From contig CP081303.1 in NCBI GenBank assembly GCA_019720755.1, positions 2,666,001 to 2,730,000 on the forward strand: DNA of 64,000 bases, written 5' to 3'. This document shows, one piece after another, positions 47,315 through 55,983 of the stretch (positions are counted from its first letter, which is position 1; the number at the start of each line of letters is the position of its first letter). The position numbers and the translations under genes were made by a program. The notes under the pieces were generated by a model. The model worked only from the letters and a program-made list of their open reading frames with translations. It ran no database searches and was not told the DNA's origin. The DNA comes from Prolixibacteraceae bacterium. Its GTDB lineage: Bacteria; Bacteroidota; Bacteroidia; Bacteroidales; Prolixibacteraceae.

Positions 47315-47874
47315 CCCGAAGCAAACTAGTTTAAATTTATAATCAAATGATTATAATATAGAGAAGTATTCTATCCAAAAAAGAGCATTGGGATGGGGTA
47401 TTTTATCGAATAGCAATAGATTCGTCTAAAAGTTACACCTTCCTAATTTAATCTAAAGTGAACCCAAGGTGTTGACACTTCTATATGTTGAGATATCAAT
47501 GGTAGTATCGTAGCTGCACACCAATATGTTTGCCATGATGTTTCAATCCATTGTGTCATCCAATATGATATATTACTTTTGTGGTTCTGCATTAAAATTT
47601 GACGAAGCGAGGGCAAACACGTCGGTTTGCAACTATCCTATATGAATAAAAAGAAATCTGTGTGTATCTGTATTATCTGTGGATAGATCCATCTAAATAT
47701 TAAATAATGGAAGAACATATAGCTATGTTTGTACAATGCTTTAATAAAACAAGTGATTACTGTGACTTGATAAAGGCTTCCTAAACTTGTCTAAAGGCTT
47801 AGCAATCGATATTGAGATCAGTCCACCTAAAAGAATCCCTGACCTCATATTTTCAAGAGGCAAGAGGTAAAACG

Positions 47875-47915
47875 AAAAGAGAGGATATCCATACTTGATG
47901 GATATCCTCTCTTTT
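47875..47915 (-). terminator. Terminator of ychF (bidirectional form)
   Basis: A perfect 17-bp stem (47875-47891 with 47899-47915) with a 7-base loop, 24 bp beyond the ychF stop codon. Confidence 0.9.
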
Positions 47916-47938
47916 ATATAGGTTCAATGGAAAACCGA

Positions 47939-49039
47939 TTATACATTAAAACGGAAATGCATAATATCTCCATCTTGTACGATATACTCTTTTCCTTCGA
48001 TAGAGATCTTTCCCTTGTCTTTACAAGCAGCTTCAGATTTCAATTCAACGTAATCATTATATTTAATCACCTCAGCTCTAATAAAACCTTTCTCAAAATC
48101 AGAGTGGATCACTCCTGCAGCTTGAGGAGCCGTAGCACCTTTAGGGTAGGTCCAAGCACGAACCTCTTTTACTCCAGCAGTAAAGTATGTCTCTAAATTA
48201 AGAAGATTATATGCAGAACGGATTAGGTGAGCAACTCCTGGCTCTTCGATACCTAGATCATCAAGGAACATTTGACGCTCCTCATAAGTATCCAACTCAG
48301 CAATATCCGCTTCAACGGCAGCAGCAAGGATCAACACTTCAGCATCCTCTTCTTTTACCGCTTCTTTAAAAGCATCAATATGTGCATTACCATTTCTCAA
48401 AGAGTCTTCGTCGACATTACACACATAAAGGATTGGTTTTGTTGTCAATAGATAAAGATCTTTTGCAACTTCCTCTTCTTGCTCTGTTAACTCAACCACA
48501 CGAGCTGATTTGCCCTGTAGAAGCGTCTCTTTATATCTTTCTAATACACCAGACAATCGAATTGCAGCTGCATCTTTACCTGTCTTAGCCATTTTTTGAG
48601 CCTTAGTCAAACGAGCCTCTACGGTTTCAAGATCCTTCAACTGAAGTTCTGTATCAATCACCTCTTTATCGCGAACAGGATCAATAGACCCATCCACGTG
48701 TGTGATATTTTCGTCTTCAAAACAACGCACCACATGAATAATTGCATCTGTTTCTCTAATATTCGAAAGAAACTTATTTCCAAGACCTTCTCCTTTACTA
48801 GCTCCTTTTACAAGACCTGCAATATCCACGATCTCCACAGTTGCTGGTTGAACACGCTCTGGATTAACCAACTCCTCTAGTTTAATCAATCGATCATCAG
48901 GAACGGTGATTACCCCAACATTTGGTTCAATAGTACAGAAAGGGAAGTTTGCTGATTGAGCTTTCGCATTTGAAAGACAGTTAAAAAGAGTTGATTTTCC
49001 CACATTAGGAAGACCAACGATACCACATTGTAGTGCCAT
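47939..49039 (-). CDS. ychF: Ribosome-associated ATPase/GTPase YchF
   Basis: Obg-related P-loop protein that prefers ATP and binds ribosomes; it affects translation and oxidative-stress responses. The 366-residue length is standard (363 in E. coli). The P loop GLPNVGKSTLFNCL is at residue 8, the switch region FCTIEPNVGVI near 33, DIAGLVKGASKGEGLGNKFL near 72, and NVDE replaces the guanine-specifying NKxD, as expected for YchF. The C-terminal TGS domain ends in QDGDIMHFRFNV. A minus-strand TACCTTTG (49082-49089) 43 bp upstream is a good -7 element. Confidence 0.97.
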   Translation of the reverse strand: MALQCGIVGLPNVGKSTLFNCLSNAKAQSANFPFCTIEPNVGVITVPDDRLIKLEELVNPERVQPATVEIVDIAGLVKGASKGEGLGNKFLSNIRETDAIIHVVRCFEDENITHVDGSIDPVRDKEVIDTELQLKDLETVEARLTKAQKMAKTGKDAAAIRLSGVLERYKETLLQGKSARVVELTEQEEEVAKDLYLLTTKPILYVCNVDEDSLRNGNAHIDAFKEAVKEEDAEVLILAAAVEADIAELDTYEERQMFLDDLGIEEPGVAHLIRSAYNLLNLETYFTAGVKEVRAWTYPKGATAPQAAGVIHSDFEKGFIRAEVIKYNDYVELKSEAACKDKGKISIEGKEYIVQDGDIMHFRFNV

Positions 49040-49081
49040 TTATGCTTAAAGTTTAATTTTTTTCTTACTCAAAATTTTATG

Positions 49082-49089
49082 CAAAGGTA
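49082..49089 (-). promoter_or_regulatory. Predicted -7 element of ychF
   Basis: On the minus strand TACCTTTG matches TAnnTTTG exactly. A clear -33 element is not seen. Confidence 0.45.
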
Positions 49090-49188
49090 ATTTTTTTTCG
49101 CTTAAATAGGTTCTATGCACTATAAAGAAAAGAGGGTAATAGGTTCTACCCGACAAGAATATAGAGCATACCTACATAATATATGTAC

Positions 49189-49238
49189 AAAGGTTAGATC
49201 GATTCTCCAATATTATATGAGAAATAGATCTAACCTTT
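49189..49238 (-). terminator. Possible terminator of the sulfatase maturase gene
   Basis: A 12-bp perfect inverted repeat (49189-49200 with 49227-49238) with a long 26-base loop lies 33 bp beyond the maturase stop. There is no strong T-run on the minus strand, so it could be an mRNA-end stem only. Confidence 0.4.
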
Positions 49239-49270
49239 TCATATCATTATTGCCCTCTAATGAGGTTATT

Positions 49271-50479
49271 CTACTTTACAAAATCGTCAAATGCATTGTA
49301 AGTATTTCCTTGTTGGGCACTACTTTGCTGTGCTTGCATTTGGGCTTGTTGCTCTTTCCATTGCGCAGCCATCGATTTCATAACAGGATCTACATGCTTG
49401 AAGATCATTTTGTAAGCAGTACAGAATCTAGGTTGACGATTGTCTGAAGGATCTTTTACTCGATCTTTTGTACATCCTCCATAACATTTTGTGTACCACT
49501 CACACATCTTGCATTTTCTTGGGACATTGGCTTTCGCCGCACCAAAAGATTGTTGTCTTTTAGAGTTCAACATATTGATAATACGATCATGTTGAATATT
49601 TCCTAGTTTAAACTTAGGCTCCACAAAGAAGTCACAAGAGTATACATTTCCGTTATGCTCAACGACAACATATGGACCACACTCCTTCATCAGGGCACAC
49701 TCTGGTGCCTCCATTCCCACATAAGAGTGAAAAATAGATTCGAAGAAACGGATGGAGGTCGTCGGTTGACCATCTTTAAAGTCATTGATCCATAGATCGA
49801 AAAGTTCAATCATAAAATGTCCATAATCCACTGGATCTAATGAAAAAGGAGCAGCCATAGTAGGATCGTTTTTATCGGTCTCTACCACTGGGATAAACTG
49901 CATAAAAGTCAGTCCTAATCCTTTATAGTAGTTATAAAGTTCCTCTGCATACTGCGAAGAGTAGTCTGTAATACAACACATAGCATTTACAGAGACGCCC
50001 TCTTCGAGCAACATCTTGGCATTACGCTCTACACGTTCCCAAGTACCTTTTCCTGCTTTATCGAAACGATATTTATCGTGAATATGTTGTGGACCATCCA
50101 AAGAGAGTCCTACCAACCAATCATATTTTTTAAGGAATTTAGCCCAGTCACTATTCAGCAGCAATCCGTTTGTCTGGAGACCATTTCCTACACTCTGTCC
50201 ATGACCATACTTAATCTCGAAGTCGACCGCCTTTTGAAAGAACTCCACCCCCATCTGGGTTGGTTCTCCTCCTTGCCATCCAAATGAAACCGCTTCGTCT
50301 GATTGCTGCATCACCTGTCTAACCATCTCTTCTAAAGTATCCTCAGTCATTCTATGAACTTTCTGTTCTGTAAAAAGATCTGCTTTCTCTAGATAGAAAC
50401 AGTAGGTACAGTTTAGATTACAGTCTGGTCCTGTAGGTTTTACAAGGACTGAATTTAAAGGTTTATATTTTTTTGCCAT
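49271..50479 (-). CDS. Anaerobic sulfatase-maturating radical SAM enzyme
   Basis: Converts the active-site Cys or Ser of sulfatases to formylglycine without oxygen. The 402 residues have the radical SAM motif CNLNCTYCFYLEK near residue 20, FGWQGGEPTQMGVEFF near 66, LQTNGLLLN near 100, and GLSLDGPQHIHDKYR near 124. The C-terminal SPASM region has auxiliary-cluster Cys (CDFFVEPKF; CKMCEWYTKCYGGCTKDR). These phrases are those of anSME. No formylglycine-type sulfatase is in this window (the YejM-like protein at 60730 is of the non-sulfatase branch), so its clients must lie elsewhere. A -7-like TATTTTTG (50528-50535, -) lies 49 bp upstream. Confidence 0.93.
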   Translation of the reverse strand: MAKKYKPLNSVLVKPTGPDCNLNCTYCFYLEKADLFTEQKVHRMTEDTLEEMVRQVMQQSDEAVSFGWQGGEPTQMGVEFFQKAVDFEIKYGHGQSVGNGLQTNGLLLNSDWAKFLKKYDWLVGLSLDGPQHIHDKYRFDKAGKGTWERVERNAKMLLEEGVSVNAMCCITDYSSQYAEELYNYYKGLGLTFMQFIPVVETDKNDPTMAAPFSLDPVDYGHFMIELFDLWINDFKDGQPTTSIRFFESIFHSYVGMEAPECALMKECGPYVVVEHNGNVYSCDFFVEPKFKLGNIQHDRIINMLNSKRQQSFGAAKANVPRKCKMCEWYTKCYGGCTKDRVKDPSDNRQPRFCTAYKMIFKHVDPVMKSMAAQWKEQQAQMQAQQSSAQQGNTYNAFDDFVK

Positions 50480-50903
50480 TATATGTTTTTTTGTCAGTTC
50501 TATAAAAAGTCAAACACTTGTGTCCTACAAAAATAAATTAATTCATTATAACATAAGGGTTCCTTTCATACGACTTTATACAAATAAACTAAAGTGGGAT
50601 ACCATTAAGAGTTAATAAAAATGAAATTTAAATATTATGATACAATCATGTTAACAACGACTGTTTGAGGTAAAAATATGTGGACAATCAGAATCTTATT
50701 ATGTACAAAATAAGCACAAAACAGAGAGAGTGAATATCATATAAAGCGTCCTAAAACATCAGTAGATTACATGATAATGTTACAAATAATTTCATACCCT
50801 TACATTTTTTCATATCTTAGCAACGTTTTATAGGTTAATCTATGGTGGTTTTGTTTCCATCATTATTAGATGAGGGATGCTTATTTTAGCGTCCCTCTCT
50901 TTT
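50480..50903. other. AT-rich intergenic region with a candidate small RNA
   Basis: Both neighbouring genes are on the minus strand, yet the right part contains a plus-strand terminator and a series of small hairpins (see the ncRNA entry). The left part (50536-50800) shows no feature. Confidence 0.45.
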
Positions 50904-50905
50904 TT
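50815..50905 (+). ncRNA. Candidate small RNA with plus-strand terminator
   Basis: The segment contains three successive potential hairpins: ATAG/CTAT (about 50830-50843), GGTGG/CCATC (about 50845-50862, one G-U pair) and a terminator stem GAGGGATGC/GCGTCCCTC (50872-50880 with 50889-50897, one G-U pair) followed by CTTTTTT. A -7-like TATCTTAG (about 50813-50820; one base off consensus) lies just upstream. No protein gene reads into this terminator on the plus strand, so a stand-alone transcript of about 80-90 nt is the simplest reading. Family unknown; the mRNA 3' end of tcdA overlaps it on the other strand. Confidence 0.4.
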
Positions 50906-51623
50906 ATTTTCCCAATAGATTTCGTAGTACAACAGAGGCAACGGCACAACCAAAAGCAGGAGGCATATAAGAGATAGTGCCTACTACAGATGCTTTATGC
51001 TGTCCTCTCTCTTCTATCACTCTTGAGATATCAACCTCTTCTGGAGAGAAAACAACAGGGATTCCTTCTCGAATATCTAACTTCCCCAGACGTTTTCTTA
51101 CTTGACGTGCTAGTTTACAGTTAAAGCTATTGGAAATATCCGTAACTTGAATTTGTGTTGGATCGAATTTACCACCCGCTCCCATCGAACTTACAATAGG
51201 AATATTGCGTTCCACGCAATTTCTGATAAGATTAACTTTTGGCGAAAGCGTATCAATACAGTCTACCACATAGTCAAAATTATCGGACTCGATTAAAGTA
51301 TTCATATAATCTTCTTTAATAAAGTCATTCACCACTCTAACCTCTAGCTGGGGGTTAATATCAAGAAAACGCTTACTCAGCACCTCGGCTTTAGGAAGTC
51401 CGGTAGTGGATATTAATGCTGGCAATTGCCTATTTCTGTTGCTTTCATCCACACAATCCCCATCCACAATGGTAATCTTACCAACCCCTGCTCGGCATAT
51501 CGATTCAGCGGCATAAGCCCCCACACCACCTAGACCTATAATCATTACATTCGCTTCTTTTAAAGCCTTCATTGGCTCCTGGCCAACCAATATCTCTGTT
51601 CTACTAAACCAACTCATCTTCAA
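50904..51623 (-). CDS. tcdA: tRNA threonylcarbamoyladenosine dehydratase
   Basis: E1-like enzyme that cyclises t6A37 of tRNA to ct6A using ATP. The 239 residues start with SWFSRTEILVGQEPMKALKEANVMIIGLGGVGAYAAESICRAGVGKITIVDGD, the TcdA-type ThiF nucleotide-binding domain, followed by NRNRQLPAL (Arg finger region), VVDCIDTLSPKVNLI and SSMGAGGKFDPTQI. The end (GTISYMPPAFGCAVASVVLRNL) also fits TcdA better than MoeB or ThiF, and there are no zinc CxxC pairs. It starts 16 bp after the TatD-like gene ends, on the same strand. Confidence 0.92.
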   Translation of the reverse strand: MKMSWFSRTEILVGQEPMKALKEANVMIIGLGGVGAYAAESICRAGVGKITIVDGDCVDESNRNRQLPALISTTGLPKAEVLSKRFLDINPQLEVRVVNDFIKEDYMNTLIESDNFDYVVDCIDTLSPKVNLIRNCVERNIPIVSSMGAGGKFDPTQIQVTDISNSFNCKLARQVRKRLGKLDIREGIPVVFSPEEVDISRVIEERGQHKASVVGTISYMPPAFGCAVASVVLRNLLGK

Positions 51624-51639
51624 TCAACATTAAACATTC

Positions 51640-52296
51640 TCACTTTACAGTGAATATTTTATAAAAGTTTTCAAAGATAATTTTTTTCAGACTATTTACC
51701 GCAATCCCTGATTTTGCACTATATAACTCATACACAGACAAAATATCATTCTCAGAGTTGTCAGTCTCAAGAAAAAGGCGATCAAGAGGGACTAACTGTA
51801 AAGTATCCATCTTAGAAGCCCATAGAATCTCTCGAACACCCAAAGAGAAATATATATTCATATTCTCTAACGACTTCATGATAGACCCCTTCGGTTTGAA
51901 GGCATGAATAATCCATGGTGTAGAATTAAGTGATTTAAATCGTAAGAGGTCATGGTATGCCTTTACCACATGCAATAGTACAGGCATCTCATTCTTGTTC
52001 GCCATCTCTAGAAGCGACTTAAATAGATACATTTGAGCTTCTCTATTTTTATTTTTTACATAATCCAACCCTATCTCACCTATGGCAATACAATTAGGAG
52101 AGTGAATCCGATTTTGAATTAAAAAAAGGGCACAGTCTGTTACATGATTATCAATATCCCAAGGATGAATACCCAAAGAGAAGTAAGAAGATTCATCAAT
52201 CGTATCATAGATTGAGTAGCTTGAGAGAGTCAAAATATCTCTTTCCTCTGTATTTATAGCATGATGAGTATGAATATCTATTAATATACAGTCCAT
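51640..52296 (-). CDS. TatD-family metal-dependent hydrolase
   Basis: Amidohydrolase-fold protein of the TatD DNase/RNase group. The 218 residues (about 40 shorter than typical) retain the metal-binding motifs: DIHTHH at the N terminus, GIHPWD near residue 43, GEIGLDY near 74, LLHVVKA near 102, WIIHAFKPKG near 125, and LETDNSEND near 172. The missing length is mainly in loops. It is followed 16 bp later by tcdA. TatD proteins act on DNA ends and in tRNA or DNA quality control; the substrate is not defined here. Confidence 0.85.
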   Translation of the reverse strand: MDCILIDIHTHHAINTEERDILTLSSYSIYDTIDESSYFSLGIHPWDIDNHVTDCALFLIQNRIHSPNCIAIGEIGLDYVKNKNREAQMYLFKSLLEMANKNEMPVLLHVVKAYHDLLRFKSLNSTPWIIHAFKPKGSIMKSLENMNIYFSLGVREILWASKMDTLQLVPLDRLFLETDNSENDILSVYELYSAKSGIAVNSLKKIIFENFYKIFTVK

Positions 52297-52492
52297 AGAT
52301 CATCATATTTATTAAAAAAAAGTAGTAGATGGTACATTCATAAATAAATTATGTTTTATTTTGTAGTTTGAATATAGAACAACTAGTGAATGCAAGATAA
52401 ATTTATTATTTTCATTGTATAAACATTTTAAGACAAAAACAGTTGTATAGAAGTCAGAAAACTTAAAAAGATAGGATAATAATATTTTATAT

Positions 52493-53050
52493 ATGAGACG
52501 TACATTTTGTAAATTTTTGATTCGAATATTAGGATGGAAAGTGGTGGGGTCAAAAGTTGAAGACAAAAAATGTATTATTGTTGGAGCTCCTCACACAAGC
52601 TTATGGGATTTTGTTATATGCTGGATTGGCTATACTTCCATGGGACCTAGTCCGAATGTGATGATTCGATCAGAGTTTTTTAAGTTTCCTCTTGGAATAA
52701 TCATAAAACCAATGGGGGCACTACCCTTAAATAGAGAGAAGGGATCTAATTCATTGAAACAAATTGTTCGAACTTTTCAACAAAGAGAGACAATGAGATT
52801 GGCAATCACACCAGAAGGAACAAGAAAAAAAACAACCAAATGGAAAGGTGGTTTCCATGCCATATCAAGGCTTGCAAAAGTACCGGTATATATTGGTTAT
52901 TTTGATTTTAAAAGAAAAGAGATGCGGTTCGATATCCCCTTTGAGACGACCTCAAATGTTGAAGAAGACCTCGAGAGATTGAAAAAATGGTATCACGACA
53001 AAGGAGTCGTAGGTTGCCACCCTGAACAGTTTGTAACTGGATACGAATAA
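52493..53050 (+). CDS. PlsC-like 1-acylglycerol-3-phosphate acyltransferase family protein
   Basis: Acyltransferase likely acting in phospholipid or lipid modification. The 185 residues show the HX4D active site (APHTSLWDFV near residue 35), the substrate-binding EFFKFPLGIIIKPMGALPLNR block near 65, and ITPEGTRKKTTKWKGG near 105. It lacks a clear membrane anchor and is shorter than PlsC, as are many Bacteroidota members of this superfamily. Fifty bp separate it from the downstream TPR regulator gene on the same strand, so they may be co-transcribed. Confidence 0.87.
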   Translation: MRRTFCKFLIRILGWKVVGSKVEDKKCIIVGAPHTSLWDFVICWIGYTSMGPSPNVMIRSEFFKFPLGIIIKPMGALPLNREKGSNSLKQIVRTFQQRETMRLAITPEGTRKKTTKWKGGFHAISRLAKVPVYIGYFDFKRKEMRFDIPFETTSNVEEDLERLKKWYHDKGVVGCHPEQFVTGYE

Positions 53051-53100
53051 ATCTAATTACAAGGTTCTATGCTTATTAAAAACAACAAATTCTAAGATAT

Positions 53101-54792
53101 ATGAGATTAAAATTATACCTTATACTATCTATTCTTCTATTTGCTTCGGTTGGTTATGGTCAAACTTATGAGACCATATCTTACAATAACTATGACGATG
53201 AATCTCTATTTATGCTAGGTAGAGATGCGTTAGAGGCAAACAACTATGGAGAAGCTTATGAATACTGCTTGGAATACCTTTCCCAGCGTAGAAAAATATC
53301 TAATGAAGAGTACATCAAAGGCTGTATTCGCTTAGGAAAACTCTTTGAAAGCGAGTACAATGATATTTTGGCAATCACCTTTATCGAAAAAGGGGTGAAG
53401 GCAATTCCTGCCAATCAACCTAATAGACAAGCAGTGCTTCTTCGAAAATTAGGCGATCTATATCTTAAAATTAAAGACCTTAATAAAGCATATGAATGTA
53501 GTTTCGAAAGCCTTGGACTTTTTGAGGATATAGGAGATAAAAATTCCTCTGCTGATCTACTGAATCGTTTAGGTAATATCTACCGAGAGAAACATCAGGT
53601 TCATAAAGCATTGTCATACTTTAGAAAAGCGGAGACAATCTACCAAGCAATCGGAGATTCTGTCGGTTTAGGAAATAACTATGCAGACATTGGACAGCTC
53701 TACACAGAAGAGAAGATGTTCACCTTCGCTAAAAGCTTCCTTAAAAAGAGTTTACTTCTGATCAAGAATGAATCCAAAAATAGAATATGGATTGGAAGAA
53801 TAAACTACTATTATGGTTTGGTATACTTCTGGGAGAAAAAATATGACCTTGCCGTTACTCGTTTCCAAAAATCGGTGCGCTATCTTTCATCTCATGAAAA
53901 TAGTGCAGAGTTAATATCTGCCCATGCAACAATGGGACGCATATTTACGGATCAAAAGAAGTTTAAAGAGGCTTCAAATGCTTTTCATGTATCGTATATC
54001 CTGCAAGATAAGCAGATGAATGAGCAGCAAATTAGTGAGCAACTGAAACTAAAAGTGCAGCTTGAAATAAGCATGAAAGATGAGCAATTGAAGAAGATGA
54101 TGCTCGAGACCGAAAAAGAGAACCAAGAAGAGAGATTCTTTAATGTTCTCACATATTCTGTCTTGATTATCTTAATACTGCTCCTTATCTTGGCACTTAC
54201 ACTCACTCGCTATAGAGTAAAAACCTCGAAACAAACAAGTGAGATCCTTCGTCATGAGAATGAATTGAAGGTGAATGAGAATAGACGTTTAATTGCGGAA
54301 AATGAATCGGCTCAAGCGCTTGCTAAGCTTAATAATCTTGAAAAGATAAAGCTTCAGAATGACTTGAAGCATAAAAAGCAACAGCTTTCGACTCACTCAA
54401 TACACCTATTGAATAAGAACAATGCATTGATTAATGTACAAGATAAACTGAAAGAGTATATCCGTTCTAAAAACAAAGATGTAGATGAATTACATAAACT
54501 TGTAAGAGAGATCAATGAATTTATCAATCTAGATAAAGATTGGGAAAACTTCAAACTTCACTTTGAGAGCGTCCACGAAGGATTCTTTAGACGTTTGAAA
54601 GAACTATACCCTGGACTGACTCAAGACGAACTGAAGTTATGTGCATACTTAAGAATCAACCTATCTTCTAAAGAGATTAGTAAGATCTTAAATATTAATC
54701 CAACGTCCGTAAACAAAAGAAGAAATCGTCTACGTAAGAAGTTAGATATCACTCCTGAAGTGAATCTTGTAGACTTTATCATGAGAATATAA
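53101..54792 (+). CDS. TPR-containing membrane regulator with LuxR-type HTH
   Basis: The 563-residue protein begins with a signal peptide (LYLILSILLFASVGYGQ). TPR-type helical repeats follow to about residue 300 (AYEYCLEYLSQRRK; KALSYFRKAETIYQAIGD; NNYADIGQLYTEEKMFTFAKSFLKKS). One membrane span lies near 348-367 (VLTYSVLIILILLLILALTL), then a long coiled coil, and at the C terminus a LuxR/GerE-like HTH (GLTQDELKLCAYLRINLSSKEISKILNINPTSVNKRRNRLRKKL). This architecture, periplasmic sensor TPRs joined to a cytoplasmic DNA-binding end, is common in Bacteroidota, but targets are rarely known. It ends at a strong terminator. Confidence 0.88.
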   Translation: MRLKLYLILSILLFASVGYGQTYETISYNNYDDESLFMLGRDALEANNYGEAYEYCLEYLSQRRKISNEEYIKGCIRLGKLFESEYNDILAITFIEKGVKAIPANQPNRQAVLLRKLGDLYLKIKDLNKAYECSFESLGLFEDIGDKNSSADLLNRLGNIYREKHQVHKALSYFRKAETIYQAIGDSVGLGNNYADIGQLYTEEKMFTFAKSFLKKSLLLIKNESKNRIWIGRINYYYGLVYFWEKKYDLAVTRFQKSVRYLSSHENSAELISAHATMGRIFTDQKKFKEASNAFHVSYILQDKQMNEQQISEQLKLKVQLEISMKDEQLKKMMLETEKENQEERFFNVLTYSVLIILILLLILALTLTRYRVKTSKQTSEILRHENELKVNENRRLIAENESAQALAKLNNLEKIKLQNDLKHKKQQLSTHSIHLLNKNNALINVQDKLKEYIRSKNKDVDELHKLVREINEFINLDKDWENFKLHFESVHEGFFRRLKELYPGLTQDELKLCAYLRINLSSKEISKILNINPTSVNKRRNRLRKKLDITPEVNLVDFIMRI

Positions 54793-54796
54793 TTAA

Positions 54797-54836
54797 AAAA
54801 CCTCTATAGAGAATATTCTATAGAGGTTTTCTTTTA
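54797..54836 (+). terminator. Terminator of the TPR regulator gene
   Basis: A perfect 14-bp stem (54797-54810 with 54817-54830) with a 6-base loop and T-rich tail just after the stop codon. Confidence 0.9.
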
Positions 54837-54920
54837 GAACAAAGGATGCCGATGGAGTTATAAAATGCCATAACTTTATAGCTAAATCATCGATATGTTA
54901 CTTTGTATAAGAAGAGTGCA

Positions 54921-54953
54921 AAAAAAGAGATAGGATTCATCTATCTCTTTTTT
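54921..54953 (-). terminator. Terminator of the MaoC hydratase gene
   Basis: A perfect 13-bp stem (54921-54933 with 54941-54953), 7-base loop, and an A/T tract on both sides; on the minus strand it lies 16 bp beyond the stop codon. Confidence 0.85.
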
Positions 54954-54968
54954 TATGGGATCCATTTA

Positions 54969-55433
54969 TTAGTTAAAATGGTATAAGAAGATTAACTTCC
55001 CTGTTAATGCAGGTTTACGTTGATCCTTAATTTCTAGGGTTACATCAATCTCAGCCTTTACAACACCTCGAAGATTCACGACAGAATCAAGTACTGCAAC
55101 AAGTCGAACCTCACTATTAACAGTAACTGCTTGAGCAAACTTTAGTTTATCAATTCCATAGTTCACCATCAATTTGACATTCTTAAACTCAGCCACCTGC
55201 TCCCATAGAAATGGTAGTACAGAGATATTTAGATAACCATGAGCAATGGTTGATTTAAAAGGACTCTCTTTTGCAGCACGCTCTGGATCAGTATGAATCC
55301 ATTGATGATCTAATGTTGCATCTGCAAAAAGATTTATCTGCTCCTGTGAAATCTTCAAATAATCTGAAATACCTAATTTCGCTCCTTCTAATGCCTTAAA
55401 TTCTTCAAAGCTTGAGACAACAATCTTTTCCAT
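54969..55433 (-). CDS. MaoC-family (R)-enoyl-CoA hydratase/dehydratase
   Basis: Hot-dog-fold hydratase. The 154 residues contain the family's catalytic pair in FADATLDHQWIHTDPERAAKESPF (Asp and His near residues 37-47) and the hydratase-type TIAHGYLNISVLPFL. Members hydrate enoyl-CoA or act in fatty acid or polyhydroxyalkanoate metabolism. No neighbouring beta-oxidation gene is present, so the physiological substrate is open. A minus-strand TATCTTTG (55464-55471) 31 bp upstream fits a -7 element. Confidence 0.88.
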   Translation of the reverse strand: MEKIVVSSFEEFKALEGAKLGISDYLKISQEQINLFADATLDHQWIHTDPERAAKESPFKSTIAHGYLNISVLPFLWEQVAEFKNVKLMVNYGIDKLKFAQAVTVNSEVRLVAVLDSVVNLRGVVKAEIDVTLEIKDQRKPALTGKLIFLYHFN

Positions 55434-55627
55434 ATCTAATTTTAATCAAATTGTAATTTTCCTCAAAGATAAATCAATTTAATACAAGAAAATAGGGGGA
55501 TTGATAGTTTTAGAAACATGTTAACAAACTCACCCCCTATAAACTCAAGGTTTTTTATAGACTAAACGAATCTATTGTTTTAAAAATTCATTCCTCAATG
55601 GGGGCTGTTCAGGTATACTAAAACAAG

Positions 55628-55656
55628 AAGAGCTGCCAATTAAACTGACAGCTCTT
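55628..55656 (-). terminator. Probable terminator of the BFD-like gene
   Basis: An 8-bp stem (55628-55635 with 55649-55656), followed on the minus strand by CTTGTTTT, 18 bp beyond the stop codon. Confidence 0.55.
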
Positions 55657-55673
55657 TGAATATTGTATAACGA

Positions 55674-55850
55674 TTATGCGCTCTCAGACAAAAGTCTCTT
55701 AGTAATCTCGTCGAACTCTTGACTACATCTACCACATCCATGACTCGCACCAGTCTCTTCTGCAACCTCATCTACAGTGGATAGACCACTTGCTATAGCG
55801 TCTTGAATATCATCTTTTGATATACCAAAACAAGAACATATAATTTCCAT
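55674..55850 (-). CDS. BFD-like [2Fe-2S]-binding protein
   Basis: Small iron-sulfur protein of the bacterioferritin-associated ferredoxin/NifU-middle-domain fold. From the Met at 55850 it has 58 residues (the frame is open to 55868). The four cluster Cys are arranged CSC (ICSCFG near residue 5) and CGRC (ASHGCGRCSQEF near 37), with helices between (DDIQDAIASGLSTVDEVAEETGA). BFD proteins help release iron from bacterioferritin; such stand-alone domains can also serve other electron transfers. No bacterioferritin gene is nearby. Confidence 0.85.
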   Translation of the reverse strand: MEIICSCFGISKDDIQDAIASGLSTVDEVAEETGASHGCGRCSQEFDEITKRLLSESA

Positions 55851-55983
55851 AATAATTTCCTTTTTCAACTACAATAACTTAATACAATTCAAATATAAGT
55901 AATTATTTGCAAATAAAAGACATAAAGGTGTTTTATTATAAAATCTATGTAGCATTTAACAAAAGGAACTGAAAGACTATATA

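Larger units (their letters stand above)
46936..47938. other. 1-kb gene-free region with repeat remnants
   Basis: No credible gene is seen in these 1003 bp. Visible elements are the 11-bp tandem repeat with inverted arms (47250-47314), a small hairpin GCAAAC/GTTTGC (47613-47630), a stretch of near-repeats of ATCTGT (about 47653-47683), and the YchF terminator at the right end. The ATCTGTGTnnATCTGT-type phrase resembles short intergenic remnants I recall from other environmental Bacteroidota genomes. The region looks like decayed mobile or repeat DNA. Confidence 0.6.
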
